Source: Brevibacillus sp. JNUCC-41 (GTDB taxonomy: Bacteria; Bacillota; Bacilli; Bacillales; DSM-1321). Taken from it: DNA of 64,000 bases. Shown here in pieces: positions 60,174 through 64,000 of this stretch. Position 1 is the first letter of the stretch. Every line of letters begins with the position of its first letter. Below the pieces are notes generated by a model. The model was not told where the DNA came from. It did not search any database and saw only the letters and a program-made list of their open reading frames with translations. The stretch lies in contig NZ_CP062163.1 in assembly GCF_014844095.1 (NCBI RefSeq), positions 434,001-498,000 of the forward strand, given 5' to 3'. The position numbers and the translations under genes are program-made.

Positions 60174-61367
60174 TTAGGATAAAACTCTTTTAATGCGTTC
60201 GATTGCCCAATCCAAGTCTTCTTTTGTAATCACTAATGGCGGAGCAAAACGGATAACTGTATCATGTGTTTCTTTACATAGCAGTTTTTCTTCTTTAAGC
60301 TGCTCACAATAAGGTCTTGCGGCTTCCGTTAATTCGACTCCGATGAATAAGCCTCTGCCGCGGATATCTTTAATCATTGGATTCTTGATTTCTTTTAAAC
60401 TATCCATAAAGTATTGTCCAAGCTCCAATGAACGTTCCGCAAGCTTCTCTTCTTCAAGAACTTCCAATGAAGCGATGGAAACCGCACATGCCAATGGATT
60501 GCCGCCGAATGTAGAACCATGTGAACCAGGATTGAATACGCCAAGGATTTCACGGTTTGCAGCTACGCAAGAGATTGGGAAAACCCCGCCGCCCAGCGCT
60601 TTACCTAAAATGTACATGTCCGGAACTACTCCATCCCAGTCAGAGGCGAACATTTTTCCTGAACGTCCAAGTCCTGACTGAATTTCATCAGAAACAAATA
60701 GGACATTATTTTCTTTACATAAGTCGTAAGCTTCTTTTAAGAATCCTTGTGGCGGTATGATGATTCCCGCTTCACCTTGAATCGGTTCGATTAAGAATCC
60801 AGCCGTTTGCGGTGTAATCGCTTCTTTCAATGCTTCAAGATCGCCGTAAGGAATAAGCTTGATCCCTGGCAGCATCGGTCCGAAGCCCCTTCTATATTCC
60901 TCATCGGATGATAAGGACACCGCTGCCATTGTACGGCCATGGAAGTTACCGACACAAGCAATGATTTCAGCTTGGTTTTCTGCGATTCCCTTAACATCAT
61001 AACCCCAGCGTCTAACAGCCTTGATTGCTGTTTCAACGGCTTCAGCACCTGTATTCATAGGCAGTGCCATGTCTTTTTGCGTAATGCGGGAAACCATTTC
61101 ATACCATGGTCCCAATTTATCACTATGGAATGCACGGGACGTTAATGTTACGCGATCAGCTTGTTTTTTTAATTCGTCGATGATTTTCGGATGCCTGTGG
61201 CCTTGGTTCACTGCTGAATAGGCACTTAGCATATCCATATATTTGTTGCCTTCAGGATCTTCCACCCAAACTCCTTCTGCCTTCGCGATGACGATTGGAA
61301 GTGGATTATAATTGTTTGCACCATATTGTTCTGTTTGCTCGATTAATTTTTCCGTTACTGTTGTCAT
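60174..61367 (-). CDS. rocD: ornithine aminotransferase RocD
   Basis: 397 aa, the family length. PLP Lys at about 256 ([14 protein letters not shown]), [45 protein letters not shown]. Transfers the delta-amino group of ornithine to 2-oxoglutarate, yielding glutamate semialdehyde/P5C, the substrate of RocA. AGGGGG ribosome site; 18 bp from rocA. Confidence 0.96.
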   Translation of the reverse strand: MTTVTEKLIEQTEQYGANNYNPLPIVIAKAEGVWVEDPEGNKYMDMLSAYSAVNQGHRHPKIIDELKKQADRVTLTSRAFHSDKLGPWYEMVSRITQKDMALPMNTGAEAVETAIKAVRRWGYDVKGIAENQAEIIACVGNFHGRTMAAVSLSSDEEYRRGFGPMLPGIKLIPYGDLEALKEAITPQTAGFLIEPIQGEAGIIIPPQGFLKEAYDLCKENNVLFVSDEIQSGLGRSGKMFASDWDGVVPDMYILGKALGGGVFPISCVAANREILGVFNPGSHGSTFGGNPLACAVSIASLEVLEEEKLAERSLELGQYFMDSLKEIKNPMIKDIRGRGLFIGVELTEAARPYCEQLKEEKLLCKETHDTVIRFAPPLVITKEDLDWAIERIKRVLS

Positions 61368-61385
61368 GTTGATTCCCCCTAAAAT

Positions 61386-62933
61386 TTATAGCGTTTCAGA
61401 TGTTGTTTTTCCTTGAAGGTGAAGAACTAAATAATCAGGACCGCCCGCTTTTGAATCTGTACCTGACATATTGAATCCGCCAAATGGCTGGTATCCTACA
61501 ATGGCACCAGTACAGCCGCGATTGAAATACAAGTTACCTACATGGAAATCCTCACGCGCTTGTTCGATATGTTCGATATTGTTCGAGATGACTGCACCCG
61601 TTAATCCATAATCCGTGTTATTGGCAATCTCGATTGCATGATTGAAATCTTTAGCCTTACAGAATGCAACCACTGGTCCGAAAATCTCTTCTTTCATGAC
61701 GCGTGCGTTCTCATCCACATCGGCAATGATCGTTGGCTGGATGAAGAAACCTTTTGAATTGTCTCCTTCTCCCCCTGCAACAATTTTCCCTTCTTCTTTA
61801 CCGATTTCAACGTAGCTCATGACTTTGTCGTAAGCGGCTTGATCGATGACCGGACCCATGAAGTTGCTTACATCCGTTGGTTCCCCGATTGTTTTTTCTT
61901 TCGTTAATTCAATGGCACGATTCAAGACTTGGTCATATACATCTTCCACTATGACGGCACGTGAACAAGCAGAACATTTTTGACCGGAGAATCCGAATGC
62001 AGAAGCGACGATTGATTGTGCCGCCAATTCCAGATCTGCTTCTTTATCAACAACGATCGTATCTTTACCGCCCATTTCAGCGATGACACGTTTTAACCAA
62101 ATTTGGCCTTCCTGAACTTTTGCGGCACGCTCATAAATGCGGATTCCAACATCACGAGATCCAGTAAAGCTGATGAAACGTGTACGAGGATGATCTACCA
62201 AATAATCGCCCACTTCGGCACCGCTTCCTGGAATGAAGTTTACGACTCCGGCAGGCAAGCCCGCTTCTTCCAACACTTCGATGAATTTAGCTGCAATGAC
62301 CGGTGTTGTACTGGCCGGTTTCAATAAGACTGTATTTCCTGAAACAAGAGCAGCCGTCGTCATGCCTGCCATGATCGCAAACGGGAAGTTCCAAGGTGAG
62401 ATGATGACTCCGACACCAAGTGGAATATAATTGAAAGCATTATGTTCAATCGGACGGCTTTCCACTGGCATGCCGTCTTTAAGCTTCAGCATTTGACGTG
62501 CATAGTATTCCATGAAGTCGATCGCTTCCGCTGTATCTGCATCCGCCTCATTCCAAGGCTTCCCTGCTTCTTTAACCAATAGTGCCGAGAAATAATGTTT
62601 TCTTCTCCGAACGGTGGCTGCAGCCCTGAATAAAATATTCGCTCGCACTTCCGCGTTCGTTTTTCTCCAAGTTTGGAATGTCTTATCTGCCGCTTGCATC
62701 GCTTGCTCAGCAAGATCCTTATTCGCTTTGGATACGGTTCCGATAACTTCTTCTTTATTTGCTGGGTTTACAGAGGTAATGACTTCATCAGTAAACACTT
62801 TTTCACCATTAATGATCAGCGGATATTTCTTCCCTAAATCATTAGCTACATCATTCAATGCCGCTTGAAAAGCTTTTTTGTTTTCTTCGATTTTAAAATT
62901 AGTAAATGGTTCGTGTTTATATGGTTGGACCAT
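61386..62933 (-). CDS. rocA: 1-pyrroline-5-carboxylate dehydrogenase RocA
   Basis: 515 aa aldehyde dehydrogenase superfamily protein. Catalytic Cys at about 320 ([11 protein letters not shown]), Glu in [28 protein letters not shown] and [13 protein letters not shown] are as in RocA/PutC. Oxidises glutamate semialdehyde to glutamate with NAD+. First gene of the operon, with a sigma-54 promoter 50 bp upstream. Confidence 0.97.
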   Translation of the reverse strand: MVQPYKHEPFTNFKIEENKKAFQAALNDVANDLGKKYPLIINGEKVFTDEVITSVNPANKEEVIGTVSKANKDLAEQAMQAADKTFQTWRKTNAEVRANILFRAAATVRRRKHYFSALLVKEAGKPWNEADADTAEAIDFMEYYARQMLKLKDGMPVESRPIEHNAFNYIPLGVGVIISPWNFPFAIMAGMTTAALVSGNTVLLKPASTTPVIAAKFIEVLEEAGLPAGVVNFIPGSGAEVGDYLVDHPRTRFISFTGSRDVGIRIYERAAKVQEGQIWLKRVIAEMGGKDTIVVDKEADLELAAQSIVASAFGFSGQKCSACSRAVIVEDVYDQVLNRAIELTKEKTIGEPTDVSNFMGPVIDQAAYDKVMSYVEIGKEEGKIVAGGEGDNSKGFFIQPTIIADVDENARVMKEEIFGPVVAFCKAKDFNHAIEIANNTDYGLTGAVISNNIEHIEQAREDFHVGNLYFNRGCTGAIVGYQPFGGFNMSGTDSKAGGPDYLVLHLQGKTTSETL

Positions 62934-62983
62934 TATGGCTCATCTCCCTAAAGTTTATGTTTTTACTTCTCGCTTATTAATAA

Positions 62984-63000
62984 AGCAAGTTCCGTGCCAA
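62984..63000 (-). promoter_or_regulatory. sigma-54 (SigL) promoter of rocADG
   Basis: On the minus strand TTGGCACGGAACTTGCT, i.e. TGGCAC, five bases, TTGCT: an excellent -24/-12 match, about 50 bp before rocA. Confidence 0.92.
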
Positions 63001-63200
63001 CTTTTCATTTTTTTTGAAAAAATAATGATTTTACTTTTAAAATGCAATGAAATTCAGCACTTTTGGGGCAAAACTGACATAGTATGCCATTATTTTTTGC
63101 TCTAATCCCTTTTTTGTCGCTTAAACCTTACACTTTTTATTAATGCAAAATTCATGCCAACTAGAAAAACCATAAAAAACAGCGTTTTTTCACTTTTTCC

Positions 63201-63256
63201 GCAAAATATTTTTGCACTTCAATGCAAAATATTCTTGCTGTGCAAATTTTATTTGC
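63201..63256. promoter_or_regulatory. three inverted repeats, probable RocR upstream activating sites
   Basis: GCAAAATATTTTTGC (63201-63215), GCAAAATATTCTTGC (63224-63238) and GCAAATTTTATTTGC (63242-63256). Three 15-bp near-palindromes, about 200-270 bp before the sigma-54 promoter, where enhancer sites of RocR are expected. The third overlaps the -35 of rocR. Confidence 0.78.
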
Positions 63257-63281
63257 GCCTTTGCTACAATTCCTCTACAAT
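63253..63281 (+). promoter_or_regulatory. putative sigma-A promoter of rocR
   Basis: TTGCGC, 17-nt spacer, TACAAT, 35 bp before the rocR ATG. Overlap with the third inverted repeat suggests negative autoregulation. Confidence 0.6.
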
Positions 63282-63315
63282 AGCTCTAAGAAAAGAAGAA
63301 AAACGGGAGGCATTC

Positions 63316-64000
63316 ATGCATTTAGATCAAATCATTAAAATAGAAGGTTTCCAAACCATCCTCCACTCACTAGTGGACGTAATCGATATCGGGTTACATA
63401 TAATCGATATAAAAGGGCGGACCATTATATATAACAAGAAAATGGCTGAAATAGAAGGCATGGATTCGGAAGAGGTATTAGGGAAAAAGATTCACGAGAT
63501 CTTTAAATTCAAGGAAGAAACGGAGAGCACATTAATACGGGCGCTTCATTCTGGAAGGAAAACCGAAAACTCGAAGCAGACCTACTTCAATAATCTCGGA
63601 CAGGAAATTACAACAATCAATAATACATTTCCGATTTTGGACCAGAATCAAAATATCATCGGAGCCATTGAAGTGGCAAAGGATATAACGAATCTTGAAA
63701 GAATCATTAAAGATAATATCCTGAATAAAGGCGATACGAAATATACGTTTGACAGCATCATCGGAACGAGTGAGAATTTCTTGGAAGTCATTGAAAAAAG
63801 CAAGCGTTCGACCAGGACGGCATCCTCCATCCTCATTGTCGGGGAGACGGGAACGGGAAAAGAACTCTTTGCCCAAAGCATCCATAATGGCAGCAGCCGT
63901 TCGACACATCCTTTCATCAGCCAAAACTGTGCTGCCCTGCCAGATAGTCTTATTGAAGGAATTCTTTTTGGTACGAAGAAAGGGGCCTTCACCGGATCGA
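63316..64000 (+). CDS. rocR: sigma-54-dependent activator RocR, 3' end cut by window
   Basis: 228 codons visible. N-terminal PAS-like sensor (about 10-125: LVDVIDIGLHIIDIKGRTIIYNKKMAEIEGM, IGAIEVAKDITNLER), then the AAA+ domain with Walker A GETGTGKE (176-183) and the sigma-54 contact loop GAFTGS (223-228; GAFTGA is usual). GGGAGG lies 5 nt before the ATG. RocR senses ornithine/citrulline and activates the divergent roc genes through the inverted repeats between them. Confidence 0.95.
   Translation, partial: MHLDQIIKIEGFQTILHSLVDVIDIGLHIIDIKGRTIIYNKKMAEIEGMDSEEVLGKKIHEIFKFKEETESTLIRALHSGRKTENSKQTYFNNLGQEITTINNTFPILDQNQNIIGAIEVAKDITNLERIIKDNILNKGDTKYTFDSIIGTSENFLEVIEKSKRSTRTASSILIVGETGTGKELFAQSIHNGSSRSTHPFISQNCAALPDSLIEGILFGTKKGAFTGS

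Overview
The window looks like a chromosomal segment of an endospore-forming Bacillaceae, most like the Peribacillus (Bacillus simplex) group. The evidence is AbrB with tandem Spo0A boxes, a gerA-type germination operon, the roc arginine/ornithine regulon, preQ1-I, guanine and guanidine-I riboswitches in their usual Firmicute contexts, strong AGGAGG ribosome binding sites with many TTG/GTG starts, and low G+C. The genus is an inference from protein resemblance; no rRNA gene is present. No tRNA, rRNA, CRISPR array, prophage or transposase gene was seen.

Layout. 1-9.9 kb: the end of an HxlR regulator, a CAP-domain protein, the nucleoside permease NupG behind a guanine riboswitch, a DUF421 membrane protein, an Est30-type esterase and a PadR regulator. 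A striking 0.65-kb array of TTTACTCGTGA repeats follows, then a tiny Cys-rich ORF, a preQ1-riboswitch-controlled VUT transporter and two SRPBCC proteins. 9.9-15.4 kb: an HD hydrolase, a self-regulated TetR/DUF4260 pair, queCDE behind a second preQ1 riboswitch, and a chemoreceptor. 16.8-23.6 kb: a poly-gamma-glutamate (PGA) capsule locus in the order capB-C-A-D-E, the order of the anthrax cap operon, followed by a PGA hydrolase gene and a convergent LysM/NlpC-P60 hydrolase with one apparently dead catalytic domain. 24-36 kb: a second chemoreceptor, a DJ-1/HxlR divergent pair, small acetyltransferase/SRPBCC/DinB genes, abrB, a DMT exporter, a guanidine-I riboswitch with a two-subunit SMR pump, and yoaS-yozG-yoaT. 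36-47 kb: a SWIM-SNF2 helicase, a gerK-like operon with a small D subunit, DedA, PAP2 and a cytochrome P450.

48.4-56.9 kb holds the most unusual metabolic locus: an amino acid permease, a YodQ-like deacylase, a thiolase, a YodR/YodS-like CoA-transferase, a YodT-like aminotransferase and a divergent PucR-type regulator, with a perfect palindrome between the divergent genes. It reads as a catabolic route for a (possibly N-acylated) beta-amino acid, without the KamA/YodP steps that make beta-lysine in B. subtilis. 57-64 kb: a DUF975 protein, a long perfect hairpin, and a rocA-rocD-rocG-small ORF operon under a textbook sigma-54 promoter, with divergent rocR running off the window end and three inverted repeats between them.

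Interspersed repeats are prominent. There are three complete copies, and one with a lost left end, of a ~220-bp GC-rich MITE with GGCT...AGCC termini and 8-bp target duplications; two or more copies of relatives of it; and two separate arrays of the 11-bp ACTCGTGA-type core at an exact 21-bp period.
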